A program made the translations under genes and the position numbers. Below are positions 50,395 to 59,183 of a DNA stretch of 64,000 bases, in pieces. The notes under the pieces were generated by a model, which made no database searches, was not told the origin of the DNA, and worked only from the letters and a program-made list of their open reading frames with translations. Each line of letters opens with the position of its first letter. Positions within the stretch are counted from its first letter, which is position 1. The stretch covers positions 1-64,000 of the forward strand of contig NZ_JAAXLA010000026.1 in the NCBI RefSeq assembly GCF_012911935.1. Reading direction: 5' to 3'. Source of the DNA: Pseudonocardia acidicola (lineage in GTDB: Bacteria; Actinomycetota; Actinomycetes; Mycobacteriales; Pseudonocardiaceae).

Positions 50395-50970
50395 ATGACC
50401 ATCGTGACGAGCGCCGGGCCGCGGGCGGCCCGGCGCGCCCGCCGGTGCCGGTCGATCGGCCCCGGTGCGGCCCCTGGGCTGTTGCGGATGCCGACCCCTG
50501 AGCGCCGCATCCACGAGGGCCGCGCGGTCATCAACCGCGCCGAGCTCATGCGGCAGCTGCAGATCGGCGAATCCACCGCCGAGCGCTGGTACCGGGAGCG
50601 GGCCGAGAACGGCCACCCCGAGCCGGTGCACCGCGAGGGCCGGCGGCTGTACTGGGACGAGGACGAGGACGAGGACGAGGCGGTGGCCCGGGCGCAGGAG
50701 CGGGAGGCGGCGAAGAAGGCCACGCTCACCCCGGTCGATCGCAGCGCCGAGCCGGACGAGTTGGTCGACGCCGAGGAGGCCGCCCGGATCCTGGGCTACG
50801 CCAGCCCGCGGACGATCACCAGCTATCTCGCCCGCAACGTGGGCTACTTCCCCGACCCCGACGACGTCGAGGGACGGCGCTGGCACCGGCGCACGCTGTG
50901 GGCGTTCGCCGACCGGCGCTCCCGGCCCGGCCGCGCCGGCCACGCCAACACCCGGTCCGACCAGCGCTAA
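50395..50970 (+). CDS. HTH DNA-binding protein with two helix-turn-helix units
   Basis: A 191-residue protein starting at ATG 50395 behind GGAGGGAG. Two HTH_17/MerR-like units are visible: NRAELMRQLQIGESTAERWY with GHPEPVHREGRRLYWDEDED, and VDAEEAARILGYASPRTITS with NVGYFPDPDDVEGRRWHRRT. They are joined by an acidic and then Lys/Glu-rich linker. Both units have the look of excisionase-type DNA readers seen in mobile elements. Its position after a transposase remnant fits an accessory-element gene. Confidence 0.6.
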   Translation: MTIVTSAGPRAARRARRCRSIGPGAAPGLLRMPTPERRIHEGRAVINRAELMRQLQIGESTAERWYRERAENGHPEPVHREGRRLYWDEDEDEDEAVARAQEREAAKKATLTPVDRSAEPDELVDAEEAARILGYASPRTITSYLARNVGYFPDPDDVEGRRWHRRTLWAFADRRSRPGRAGHANTRSDQR

Positions 50971-50992
50971 CCGCCGCGCCCGGGACGAGACC

Positions 50993-51286
50993 ATGTCACT
51001 GACCAGTCAGCTCGCCCGGGGAGACCTCGGCCGATGGTTCGCCCGCACGATGCCCGGCACGACGGCCGTGGCCGCCGAGGTGGCACACGCCGCCGCGCGG
51101 GTGCGTCCGGTCCGCCCGCAAGCCGGGGCCGTGCTCGGGGACCGGCATTGGGCCGACGTCGGGGGCGCGTTCGGCGCCCGATTGGGCGCGCTGGTACAGG
51201 CCGCCCCGCCCTGCCACGGGCTGTATCCCGTCGCGGCTCCGGGCCGCAGGCGACCGCTTAAAGTGCTCAGAACCAGGCAGAAGTGA
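50993..51286 (+). CDS. Fragment of conserved actinobacterial protein
   Basis: A 97-codon frame from ATG 50993. MSLTSQLARGDLGRWFARTM and HWADVGGAFGARLGALVQAA resemble the N-terminus of a conserved actinobacterial protein of unknown function. After APPCHGLYPV the sequence turns into unrelated RRRPLKVLRTRQK, so the C-terminus has been lost, probably by a deletion before the GntR gene. Confidence 0.45.
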   Translation: MSLTSQLARGDLGRWFARTMPGTTAVAAEVAHAAARVRPVRPQAGAVLGDRHWADVGGAFGARLGALVQAAPPCHGLYPVAAPGRRRPLKVLRTRQK

Positions 51287-51302
51287 TCAGTGAAGGGGCC
51301 CG

Positions 51303-51977
51303 ATGGCGCGCGCGGCGGATATGGCCTACCAGGCCATTCAACACGGCATCGCCACGGGGGACTTTCCGCCCGGTAGTTGGATCCGCGAACCCGAGGTCGC
51401 CGCTCGGTCCGGGGTCAGTAGGACGCCCGTACGGGAGGCGCTGCGTCGGCTCGACGCCGAGGGCATCGTCGAGCTCGTTCCCAACCGCGGCGCGCAGGTC
51501 ATCGGGTGGACGGCCCAGGACCTGGACGACATCTTCGACCTTCGAATGATGCTCGAGGGCTACGCGATCCGCCGGGCCGTCGAGGCACCACGGGTCGCCA
51601 TAGACCTACCGGCCCTGGAATCGCTGTGCTCGGAGATGGAACGGCTGCTCGCCGAGGGCGGCCCGGCCAACTGCAAGCGGATCAGTGAGCTCGCCGTTCA
51701 GTTCCACAGCGACTTGCACCAGGTGGCCGGCAACCGGCAGCTGATAAGCATCCTGCCGGGCCTCAACCGGGTCCCGCTGGTGCGTGCGGCCAACCAACAG
51801 CGCACGCACGATCAGCTCGTCCGGAGTCTGGCCCAGCATCGGGAGATGCTCGAGGCGATCGCCGCCGGCGATGCGGAGTGGGCCGAGGCAGTCATGCGCG
51901 CGCACGTACGTGCCGGGCGTACGGCCATGCAAAGAGGCACGGGCGTTGCTCGTGCCGATTCTCCGCCCGGTTCGTGA
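51303..51977 (+). CDS. GntR/FCD regulator (paralogue A)
   Basis: A 224-residue FadR-type regulator. ATG 51303 behind GAAGGGG. Winged helix (AYQAIQHGIATGDFPPGSWI, REPEVAARSGVSRTPVREAL) and FCD effector domain (DLDDIFDLRMMLEGYAIRRA, FHSDLHQVAGNRQLISI, AVMRAHVRAGRTAM) with the metal-binding Asp/His pattern. It is clearly related to the regulator at 59184; together they flank the catabolic cluster. Convergent with the MBL gene; a short GGACC/GGTCC hairpin at 51983-51999 may separate them. Confidence 0.88.
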   Translation: MARAADMAYQAIQHGIATGDFPPGSWIREPEVAARSGVSRTPVREALRRLDAEGIVELVPNRGAQVIGWTAQDLDDIFDLRMMLEGYAIRRAVEAPRVAIDLPALESLCSEMERLLAEGGPANCKRISELAVQFHSDLHQVAGNRQLISILPGLNRVPLVRAANQQRTHDQLVRSLAQHREMLEAIAAGDAEWAEAVMRAHVRAGRTAMQRGTGVARADSPPGS

Positions 51978-52021
51978 GTTCTGGACCGCCTGAGGGTCCG
52001 CCGTCGCCGCCGTGCCGTTGC

Positions 52022-52867
52022 CTATTCCCCGCCCATCGCCGCGAGCATCATGTCGAGGACGGCCTGGTCGGGGCAGGGCGGCGGCTCGGCCCCGGCGAGG
52101 CGGCCGATCATGTCGAAGGCCTGCGCGACCCGCGGTCCGTCGATCACCGGGCTGTGTCCGGAGATGATCGTGGACATACCGTGGCTCTGCACCTCCTGCA
52201 CGCACGCCGCGTAGCGGGTGGCGTCGACCATGCTCAGCCACGGCGACAGCGCGTGGATGCCGAACATGACCATGCCACCCCACCACGCCTCGGGGTCGAC
52301 GTCCGCGATGGTGTCGACCGGTGTGATGCCCGGCCCGCCGGGCACCGGCGCGGCGAACGCGTCGGCCGCCCAGTAGACGCCGGTCGAGGAGTCGAACAGG
52401 CCGCGGGTGGCGGGGGAGTCGTAGACCGGGGGCCGCAGCGCCACCAGGGTGCGGTCGTCGGCGTCGAAGGACTGGCCGTCGTTGACCCAGCGGCACCGCT
52501 CCAGCGGGAAGTCGTAGGCGTTGGCGAACCGCTCCACCAGCGTCCAGCTGCACACCAGCCGAGCGTTGGGACAGGCGTCCATCACCTGGCTGAGGTTGCC
52601 GGTGTGGTCGGAGTCGTCGTGGGTCAGGAAGACCCAGCGCACGTCCTCGGGCTCCACCAGGCCGAACACGTCCTGCAGCCACTGGTCGCGGTTGCGCGCG
52701 CTGCCGGTGTCGACGATGACCGGCTCGGCGCCCTGGATGACGGCCGAGTTGAGATACACCGACAGCGGTGCGCCGAGGGCATGCTGGACGTCCTGGATGA
52801 GGAAGGTGCCCGGCGCGATCTTTTTCGGCTGCTGGTGCACGGTGGGAACAGCGTCGAGGAGTGCCAT
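52022..52867 (-). CDS. MBL-fold hydrolase (ODP-like)
   Basis: A 281-residue metallo-beta-lactamase-fold protein. The metal motif is LTHDDSDHTGN (HxDxDH), preceded by AEPVIVDTGSARNRDQWLQD, and later ligands are in YWAADAFAAPVPGG and STIISGHSPVIDG. THDDSDH instead of THxHxDH marks the flavodiiron/ODP-type subgroup, some of which bind diiron and O2. It lies last in the minus-strand operon, 43 bases after the CoA ligase, and may be a thioesterase or oxygen sensor. Confidence 0.8.
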   Translation of the reverse strand: MALLDAVPTVHQQPKKIAPGTFLIQDVQHALGAPLSVYLNSAVIQGAEPVIVDTGSARNRDQWLQDVFGLVEPEDVRWVFLTHDDSDHTGNLSQVMDACPNARLVCSWTLVERFANAYDFPLERCRWVNDGQSFDADDRTLVALRPPVYDSPATRGLFDSSTGVYWAADAFAAPVPGGPGITPVDTIADVDPEAWWGGMVMFGIHALSPWLSMVDATRYAACVQEVQSHGMSTIISGHSPVIDGPRVAQAFDMIGRLAGAEPPPCPDQAVLDMMLAAMGGE

Positions 52868-52910
52868 GGTCGTCTCGCTTCTGCGTCGGAGCTGCTTCGG
52901 ACGTGCCGGG

Positions 52911-54419
52911 TCAGGTGCGCGCGGGGGCCTCGAGGTCGGACTCCGCGGCGGTGCGCTCCGTGGGGAGCTCCTTCTTCGCGATCTTCTGCGTCTCGGTGAG
53001 CGGCCAGGACTCGACGAACTCGAGGAAGCGGGGCCGTTTGTAGGGCGGCAGCCGCTCCGCGCACCAGTCCCGCAGTTCCTCCGCGCTCACCTGCTCGCCG
53101 GGGCGCACCATGACGAACGCCTTCACGTCCTCCTCGGTGAGCGGCGATGGCACGCCGATCACCGCGCTGGACGAGACGGCCGGGTGGGCGTCGAGGACGA
53201 CCTCGACGTCGGCGGGCGACAGGTTCTCCCCCCGGCGGCGGATCAGCTCCTTGACCCGGCCGGCGAAGTAGAGGTTGCCCGCCTCGTCGGCGCGGGCCAG
53301 GTCACCGGTGTGCAGCCAGCCGTCGCGCAGCACCGCGGCTGACTCCTCCGGCATGCCGAAGTAGCCCGGTGTGGTGGCGGGGTTGCGCAGCAGGAGCTCG
53401 CCGGCCTCGCCCGTCGCGACGTCGTCGCCGGTGGCCGGGTCGACGATCCTGGCGCTGTTGATCTCCCCGAGCCGCGGGTGCTGGCGGGGCCGGCCCATGG
53501 AGCCGTACGCGATCGGCTCGTCGACGGGCGAGATCAGCCCGTACGGCGACTCGGACAGCGCGTAGCCGATCACCAGCCGGAAGCCGAAGCGCTGCTCGAT
53601 CTCCTCGTGCCGCTCTCGGTGCGGTGCGGGCGCGGAGTAGCAGTAGCGCAGCCGGTGGTCGCGTTCGACCGGTGACGGGTCGCGGGTCATGAGGATCTCG
53701 ACCATGGCGCCGATCGCGTTGAACACCGTGGCGCCGGTGTCGCGCACGGTCTCCCAGAAGGTGCTCGCCGAGAAGTGCGGCAGCAGCACGAGGCGGGCGC
53801 CGCAGCCGTAGGACCCGAGCGTGGAGTACGCCTGCGCGTTGAGGTGCGACAGCGGCAGCGTCGTGAGCAGCACGTCGTCGGCGGTGAGGCGGAGCCAGTA
53901 CGGGTAGCCCTCGGCGGCCATCGTGTACATGCCGTGGGTCTCGATGATGAACTTCGGCCGACCGGTGCTGCCCGAGCTCTGGATGTAGGACGCGGGCTGG
54001 TCGGGCGTGCACACCGCGGGCTCGGCCGGCTCGCCGGTGCAGATGCCGGCGACGTCCACCCTGGTCACCGACGCGGGCACCGGGGTGCCCGCCGGGGCCA
54101 CGACGAGGCGCGCCCCGGTCTCCTCGACGACCGCGGCGAGCTCGGATGCCGCCGCCTTCGGGTTGACGGCGACGCTGACCGCGCCGGTCAGCACCACCCC
54201 CAGCCAGGCCCGGACGAAGTCGAGCCCGTTGGGCAGGACGATCACCACGTGGTCGCCCGGCGCCACCCCGAGCGCCCGCAGCCCTCCCACGCAGCGGCGG
54301 GCGTCGGCGTACATCTCCGCGCGGGTCGACTCGCCGTCGGGCGTGTGGCACCACGGCTCGTCCGGCCACCGCTGCGCGCCCTGGGCGAGGAACTCGGAGA
54401 AGGTCAGGATGTCGGCCAC
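52911..54419 (-). CDS. AMP-forming acyl-CoA ligase
   Basis: A 502-residue fatty-acid/aryl-CoA ligase. GTG at 54419 behind GAGGAGCG. The P-loop is SYIQSSGSTGRPKFIIETHG, then YCYSAPAPHRERHEEIEQRF, GYALSESPYGLIS, WLHTGDLARADEAGNLYFAG and the Lys in TETQKIAKKELP. The sequence resembles crotonobetaine/carnitine or cyclohexanecarboxylate-type ligases. It probably activates a carboxylate formed by the oxygenases in the same operon. Confidence 0.88.
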   Translation of the reverse strand: MADILTFSEFLAQGAQRWPDEPWCHTPDGESTRAEMYADARRCVGGLRALGVAPGDHVVIVLPNGLDFVRAWLGVVLTGAVSVAVNPKAAASELAAVVEETGARLVVAPAGTPVPASVTRVDVAGICTGEPAEPAVCTPDQPASYIQSSGSTGRPKFIIETHGMYTMAAEGYPYWLRLTADDVLLTTLPLSHLNAQAYSTLGSYGCGARLVLLPHFSASTFWETVRDTGATVFNAIGAMVEILMTRDPSPVERDHRLRYCYSAPAPHRERHEEIEQRFGFRLVIGYALSESPYGLISPVDEPIAYGSMGRPRQHPRLGEINSARIVDPATGDDVATGEAGELLLRNPATTPGYFGMPEESAAVLRDGWLHTGDLARADEAGNLYFAGRVKELIRRRGENLSPADVEVVLDAHPAVSSSAVIGVPSPLTEEDVKAFVMVRPGEQVSAEELRDWCAERLPPYKRPRFLEFVESWPLTETQKIAKKELPTERTAAESDLEAPART

Positions 54420-54430
54420 GGGCGCGCTCC

Positions 54431-54811
54431 TCAGGTTGCGAAGACGGGGGTGGTGTCGACGGTGATCCGCTGCTCGCGGCACCGCCCGTCCTCGGCGAAG
54501 ACGAAGAAGCAGCCGCCGCGGACGGTCACCTCCTTGCCGTCCTTGCGGGTGTAGACGACGTCGCACTCGAAGGCGATCAGGTCGTCCTCGAGCTGCCACG
54601 CCTGGTGCAGGACGTGGCGGATCGCGTCGACGCTGCCGAGCAGCCCGGTCAGCGCTTCCCGGATCCCGTCGCGGCCCTCGATCGGGTCGGCGTTGGCGAA
54701 GACCATCCGGGCGTCCTCGGTGAACATCGCCATGTACGCGTCGGTCTCGCCGGCGTCGATGGCGCGGTAGTAGTCGCGGAGCCAGGCCTGGTTCTTCTCG
54801 GTCGCATGCAT
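54431..54811 (-). CDS. SnoaL-like/NTF2-fold protein (B)
   Basis: A 126-residue NTF2-fold protein with ATG 54811. RDYYRAIDAGETDAYMAMFT, DARMVFANADPIEGRDGIRE and a C-terminal sheet (EVTVRGGCFFVFAEDGRCRE) are typical of the SnoaL_2 family, which includes cyclases, isomerases and hydroxylase partners. It lies 11 bases after the flanking oxygenase, matching the pattern of the second oxygenase/SnoaL pair at 56983-58649. Confidence 0.8.
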   Translation of the reverse strand: MHATEKNQAWLRDYYRAIDAGETDAYMAMFTEDARMVFANADPIEGRDGIREALTGLLGSVDAIRHVLHQAWQLEDDLIAFECDVVYTRKDGKEVTVRGGCFFVFAEDGRCREQRITVDTTPVFAT

Positions 54812-54822
54812 GAGGGACTCCT

Positions 54823-56031
54823 TCAGAGCAGGGGGGAGTTGGGCGCCAGGCCGGCGAGCGCGCGGCCGTGGAACTCCAGGCCGGTGGTGGGCGACATGAT
54901 CGCGTGCACCTTCAGGGCGGCCGCGTCCCGCGCGAGCCGCTGCATCGGGGAGCTCTTGTGGATCGCCGACGCCCCGGACGCGGCGCGCAGGATCTCGACG
55001 GCCTCGGCGTACAGCTCGGTGGCGTAGGCGACCTGACCCCAGAGCTGGGCGTGCTCGCCGTCGGCGTACGGGGTGTCCTCGGCGGCGTGGCGGTCGACGA
55101 TGTCGGCCACCTCGAACGTCAGGGCGTCGGCGGCGCGGATCCGCAGCGCGGCCTCGGCGGCCTGGTGGTGCCGGATCGGCGCCTGGCTCTGGTCGCCGTA
55201 GGTGGTGTAGGTGATCGGGCGCCCCTGCAGGCGGCCCAGGAAGTGGTCCAGCGCCGCGCGGGCCACGCCGGGGAAGCCGAGCGAACCGGTGGTGAGGATC
55301 GTCGAGATGATCGGGGTGCGGTAGAGCGGGGTGCCGGCGTTGAGCTCGGACCGGAACCTCCCCTGCTGGGCGTCGCCGAAGTGCATCATCCGATCGCCGG
55401 GAACATGGATGTCCTCGCCGAGCACCGTGTTGCTGCCGGTGCCGCACAGCCCGCTGACCTGCCAGTCGTCGACGATGGTCATGCCCTCGTAGGGCACGAG
55501 GAACATGCCGAAGCCGGGGGCGTCGGACTCGGGGTCGATCACCGCGCTGCGGATGGCGTAGCGCGCGTGCGCGCACCCGGTGTTGAACGGCCAGCGGCCG
55601 GACAGCCGGTAGCCGCCCTCGCCGTCGGAGATCGCGACCGTGCCGCCGAGCGGGAACGACACGGTGATCCGCACGTCCGGGTCCGCGAAGATCTCGTCCT
55701 GCACGTGGTCGGGCAGGAGCGAGGCGAACAGTGTGCCGTCGCTCCACAGCCCGGACACCCACGCGGTGGACGAGCAGCCCTTGCCGAGCTCGCTGTACAC
55801 CTCGACCTTGGTGCGGGTGTCGGCCTCGTAGCCGCCGTACCGGCGAGGGAGCGTCAGCCGGAGCAGGCCAGCCTCCTCCAGTGCCCGGACGTTGTCCACG
55901 GGCAACTTGCCCTCCTGCTCGCAGCGCTCGGAGTTGCTGCGCAGGAACGGGACCAGCTCGGCCGCGCGGGCGACGAGCTCCTCGCGGGTGGGCACGTCCG
56001 TCGAGGTCGGATCGTCGATCGTCGAAGTCAC
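54823..56031 (-). CDS. Acyl-CoA-dehydrogenase-fold flavin oxygenase (paralogue 2)
   Basis: A 402-residue protein related to HsaA/DszC-type flavin monooxygenases and acyl-CoA dehydrogenases. GTG at 56031 behind GAGGAGGAC. Key segments are LPRRYGGYEADTRTKVEVYS, GKGCSSTAWVSGLWSDG, SGRWPFNTGCAHARYAIRSA, VSGLCGTGSNTVLGEDIHVP and the C-terminal SGASAIHKSSPMQRLARDAA. Such enzymes use reduced flavin from a separate reductase, which is not visible here. Substrate unknown; probably a cyclic or aromatic compound. Confidence 0.85.
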   Translation of the reverse strand: MTSTIDDPTSTDVPTREELVARAAELVPFLRSNSERCEQEGKLPVDNVRALEEAGLLRLTLPRRYGGYEADTRTKVEVYSELGKGCSSTAWVSGLWSDGTLFASLLPDHVQDEIFADPDVRITVSFPLGGTVAISDGEGGYRLSGRWPFNTGCAHARYAIRSAVIDPESDAPGFGMFLVPYEGMTIVDDWQVSGLCGTGSNTVLGEDIHVPGDRMMHFGDAQQGRFRSELNAGTPLYRTPIISTILTTGSLGFPGVARAALDHFLGRLQGRPITYTTYGDQSQAPIRHHQAAEAALRIRAADALTFEVADIVDRHAAEDTPYADGEHAQLWGQVAYATELYAEAVEILRAASGASAIHKSSPMQRLARDAAALKVHAIMSPTTGLEFHGRALAGLAPNSPLL

Positions 56032-56118
56032 GGAGGGTCCTCCTCGTCCGGGCACGGCGGGCCGGCTCAGGGCCCCGCGCGAGGCGGGGCCCGAGCTGCG
56101 GGCCGTCGTGAGGGTGGG

Positions 56119-56958
56119 TCAGATGGTGAAGAACAGCCTGCGGAAGGTGTCGATCGCGTCCTGGTCGCCGGTGGCGGTGCCGCCCTGCAGGCGCTGGTAG
56201 ACGTCGAGGCAGAACTCATTGCAGGGGAAGGAGAACGTGGCGTCGGCCTTCTCCGGGGCGCCGGGGGCGAAGGTGAGGCCGCCGCCCTGGATCTGCACGG
56301 TCCAATGCTCGTCACCGGAGGTGTTGATGTGCACGTCGATGGTGAGGTCCACACCCTCGGCCAGCTCCGGGGCGAAGCAGATCTGCATCAGCCCGAACAT
56401 GAACGGGACGAGGGTGTCGGAGGCCTCCTTGTCGACGAACGCCTCCTTGCCCAGGGCCTTGCGCAGGTCCCAGTTGTGCACCGAGTAGTCCATGAGCTGG
56501 AACGCGGCCATCATGAACGCCGGCACCGGGCCGACCCACTTGTGCGGCACGATCTTGCCGGCCCACTCGTCCTCGGTGAGCCGGTCGAAGTAGCTGAACA
56601 TCAGCTCGGCGCAGGCGTCGAGGCGGCCCAGGACCTCCCAGCGGTAGACGCTGCGGTACTCCCGCGCGCTCTTGCCCAGCGCCTCGCCGTAGGCGCGCAT
56701 GCCGCGCGGCTCCTCGGTCGGGAAGCCGTGCTCGCCCTGCTTGAAGTAGCCGAGGTAGCCGAAGGCGGCGTCGAGCAGGTGCCCGGCCATGTCCCGGACC
56801 TCCCACATGTCGCACGGGGTCTGGGCGTGCCACTCCTCCTCGCTGGCGGCCACCATCATGTCGAAGGACTTCTGGTACTCCTGCCGGATCAACCGGATCA
56901 TCGTGTCCTTGCCGGCGAACTGGGTCACGTCGACTCGGGTCGGGAGGGTGGACGTCAT
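56119..56958 (-). CDS. Maleylpyruvate-isomerase-family (mycothiol-dependent) protein
   Basis: A 279-residue protein. The internal ATG 56958, with AAGGAG just before it, is preferred to ATG 56973. The N-terminal DinB/MDMPI metal domain has WHAQTPCDMWEVRDMAGHLL and FQLMDYSVHNWDLRKALG with three His for zinc. The C-terminal part (VHINTSGDEHWTVQIQGGGL, ADATFSFPCNEFCLDVY) is an SCP2-like domain. The family includes mycothiol-dependent maleylpyruvate isomerase. It may isomerise or conjugate a ring-cleavage product in this cluster. Confidence 0.75.
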   Translation of the reverse strand: MTSTLPTRVDVTQFAGKDTMIRLIRQEYQKSFDMMVAASEEEWHAQTPCDMWEVRDMAGHLLDAAFGYLGYFKQGEHGFPTEEPRGMRAYGEALGKSAREYRSVYRWEVLGRLDACAELMFSYFDRLTEDEWAGKIVPHKWVGPVPAFMMAAFQLMDYSVHNWDLRKALGKEAFVDKEASDTLVPFMFGLMQICFAPELAEGVDLTIDVHINTSGDEHWTVQIQGGGLTFAPGAPEKADATFSFPCNEFCLDVYQRLQGGTATGDQDAIDTFRRLFFTI

Positions 56959-56982
56959 CGTGAACTCCTTCATTGTGCGGGA

Positions 56983-57450
56983 TCAGCAGGTCGGGACGTC
57001 GATCTGACGGAGCCAGTCGTCCCGGTCGTAGAGCGTCTTCACCGAGGTGACCGCGCCGTCGCGGGTGCGGAGCACCACGACGCCGGGCAGCGAGAAGCGC
57101 TGGCCCGCGCCCTGGTGCACGCGGTCGCGCCAGGTGAGCCGACCGGTGAACGCGCCGGTGAACACAACCTCGGCGAGCACCGCCCCGTTCGCGGCGGCGG
57201 CCGGGGTCGACACGAGCCCCATCGCGAGGCCCGCGAACGTGACGGTGGTGGTGCGCAGGAAGTGCGCCACCGCCGCGTCCCGCGACCGGGCCGGCTCCGC
57301 GCGGAACAGCGAGTGCACCTCGACGTCGTCGGCGAGCACCTCGCGCAGGGCCGGGACGTCGCCGGACTCGTGGGCGTCGTACCACCGGTCGAACACAGCC
57401 AGCGCGTCGGCCGGGTCGACGGTGGTCTGCCCGACGGGAGCGGCGCTCAC
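56983..57450 (-). CDS. SnoaL-like/NTF2-fold protein (A)
   Basis: A 155-residue NTF2-fold protein with GTG at 57450, overlapping the oxygenase stop (GTGA). ALAVFDRWYDAHESGDVPAL, REVLADDVEVHSLFR and ARSRDAAVAHFLRTTTVTFA are typical. The second half binds a small ligand (FTGRLTWRDRVHQGAGQRFS, SVKTLYDRDDWLRQID). Partner of oxygenase paralogue 1. Confidence 0.78.
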   Translation of the reverse strand: MSAAPVGQTTVDPADALAVFDRWYDAHESGDVPALREVLADDVEVHSLFRAEPARSRDAAVAHFLRTTTVTFAGLAMGLVSTPAAAANGAVLAEVVFTGAFTGRLTWRDRVHQGAGQRFSLPGVVVLRTRDGAVTSVKTLYDRDDWLRQIDVPTC

Positions 57451-58649
57451 AGCATCGGGGTGTTCGGCGCGAGCCCGCACAGCGAGCGGCCGTAGATCTC
57501 GATGCCGGTGGCCGGCATCATCACGGCGTGCGTCGCGAGGGCCTGGGCGTCGCGGGAGACGAGCTGGATGGGCTGGCTCTCGTGGATGCCGCTGGCCCCG
57601 CTGGCCTGCCGCAGCGTCTCGACGGCCTCGCCGAAGAGCCGGGTCGAGTACGAGACCATGCCCCAGATCTCGGGGATCTCGCCGGGCTCGTAGGGATCGC
57701 CGCTCTGCGCGTGGCGGCTGACAATGTCGGCAGCCCCCCGCATCAGGTGGTCACCGGAGCGGATCTTCATCGACGCCTCCGCCACGTGGTGGTGCGTGAT
57801 CGGGGCCTCGCTGCGCTGCCCGTAGCCGGTGTAGGCGATCGGGCCGCGGGTGGGGAGCCGCTCGAGGAACAGCTCCATCGCCGCCTTCGCCAGGCCGGGG
57901 AAGGTGGCGCCCCCGCTGGTGAGCACGTACGGGACCGCCGGGATCCGGAAGATCGGCCGGTCCTTGTTGTTCTCGCTGCGCCCGAAGCCGAGCTTGAACT
58001 CCTCGAGCCGCAGCATGCGCTCCTCGGGGACGAACACGTTCTCGCCGACGACGCTGTTGCTGCCGGTGCCGCGCAGCCCGCTGACGTGCCAGTCGTCCAG
58101 GATCGTGAGCTCGGCGTAGGGCAGGAGGAACAGGCAGACCTCGGGCTTGCCGGCCTCGAGCTCGACCACGGCCGGCTCGGCGACCCAGGTGCCGTCCAGG
58201 CATCCGGTGTTGAACGGCCATTTGCCGCTGACGCGGAATCCGGTGCCGTCGCGCTCGGCGCGAGCGGTCGGGACCAGCGTGGCGGTGCAGTGCACGTTCG
58301 GGTCGCTGAAGATCTCCCGCTGCACCTCGTCGGGGAAGTGCGACACGATGAAGTCGGCGTCGGAGTAGAGCGTGGCCACCCAGGCCGTGGAGCCGCAGCC
58401 GCGGGCCAGCTCCCCGAACATGGTGATCTTCGACTGGGTGTCGATCTCGGACCCGCCGTACTCCACGGCGCGGGTGGCCCGCAGGATGCCGGACTCCTCC
58501 AGTGCCCGGAGGTTCTCCCGCGGTATGCGGCGCTCGCCGTGCGCCTGCGCCGCGTTGGCCCGTAGCAGCGGCACCAGGTCGGTGGCGCGCTGCACCAGCT
58601 CCGCCCCGGTGAGGGTGGCGCTCGGGCGGCGGTCGACCAGTTCTGTCAT
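57447..58649 (-). CDS. Acyl-CoA-dehydrogenase-fold flavin oxygenase (paralogue 1)
   Basis: A 400-residue paralogue of the gene at 54823, ATG 58649 behind AAGGAGTGG. Parallel segments are RAVEYGGSEIDTQSKITMFG, GCGSTAWVATLYSDADFIVS, SGKWPFNTGCLDGTWVAEPA, VSGLRGTGSNSVVGENVFVP and SGASGIHESQPIQLVSRDAQ. Duplication together with a SnoaL gene suggests two successive or alternative hydroxylations. The long upstream region with a palindromic GTATAC site should carry the cluster promoter. Confidence 0.85.
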   Translation of the reverse strand: MTELVDRRPSATLTGAELVQRATDLVPLLRANAAQAHGERRIPRENLRALEESGILRATRAVEYGGSEIDTQSKITMFGELARGCGSTAWVATLYSDADFIVSHFPDEVQREIFSDPNVHCTATLVPTARAERDGTGFRVSGKWPFNTGCLDGTWVAEPAVVELEAGKPEVCLFLLPYAELTILDDWHVSGLRGTGSNSVVGENVFVPEERMLRLEEFKLGFGRSENNKDRPIFRIPAVPYVLTSGGATFPGLAKAAMELFLERLPTRGPIAYTGYGQRSEAPITHHHVAEASMKIRSGDHLMRGAADIVSRHAQSGDPYEPGEIPEIWGMVSYSTRLFGEAVETLRQASGASGIHESQPIQLVSRDAQALATHAVMMPATGIEIYGRSLCGLAPNTPML

Positions 58650-59183
58650 GTCCCACTCCTTTGTGGACGTACAGGTCAGAGCGCGGCTGTCGGGCGGCCG
58701 CCACCCGGGCCGGGGCCCGTCCAGGCGGGAACCCGCGTCGTCGGTTGGCGAAGAGGCGGCGTTCAGGACGCCGCCGGTGGATCCCATCCAAGTTGGGGTG
58801 CCAGCGGGCGCTCGGCTACCACTGCTCCCCGGGAACAGCGGGACGCCTGCTCCCCGCAATGTTGTATACGACTTGACTGTAAGGGCGGTCACAGCAGCGC
58901 GTCAAGAGTTGCCCGGGGAATCTGTTCTGTCGCGCCGTTCACCGGCATGGGACAGCGCTCTCATGCGCAGACCGGAGGGCAGTTAGCTGCCAAGACGGTG
59001 CCTGAGAGGCCAGGGGCGACGCTGTCCGGGGTCGATCGAGGACGGACCCCGCGCGCCAGCCGATGATGGGCCTGGCGTTCCTGGCGACGGGACAGCTCAG
59101 AGGAACTGTGTACGAACAGCCGTTTCGTCCCCATCGCTGCCCCGATCTTCAGGCAGGCAAATGTGTACGATCCGCCACCCTGG
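58650..59183. promoter_or_regulatory. Upstream region of catabolic operon with GntR-like site
   Basis: About 530 bases between the first operon gene and the regulator stop. GTTGTATACGAC at 58861-58872 is an imperfect palindrome centred on GTATAC, close to the TTGTATACAA-type sites bound by FCD regulators. It is 211 bases from the oxygenase start. CTGTGTACGAAC near 59105 and TGTGTACGATCC near 59162 are weaker variants. No gene is supported. Confidence 0.4.

Noticed and set aside
54868-57495. 875-codon plus-strand open frame
   Set aside because: Antisense shadow across three real minus-strand genes with proper starts and domains.
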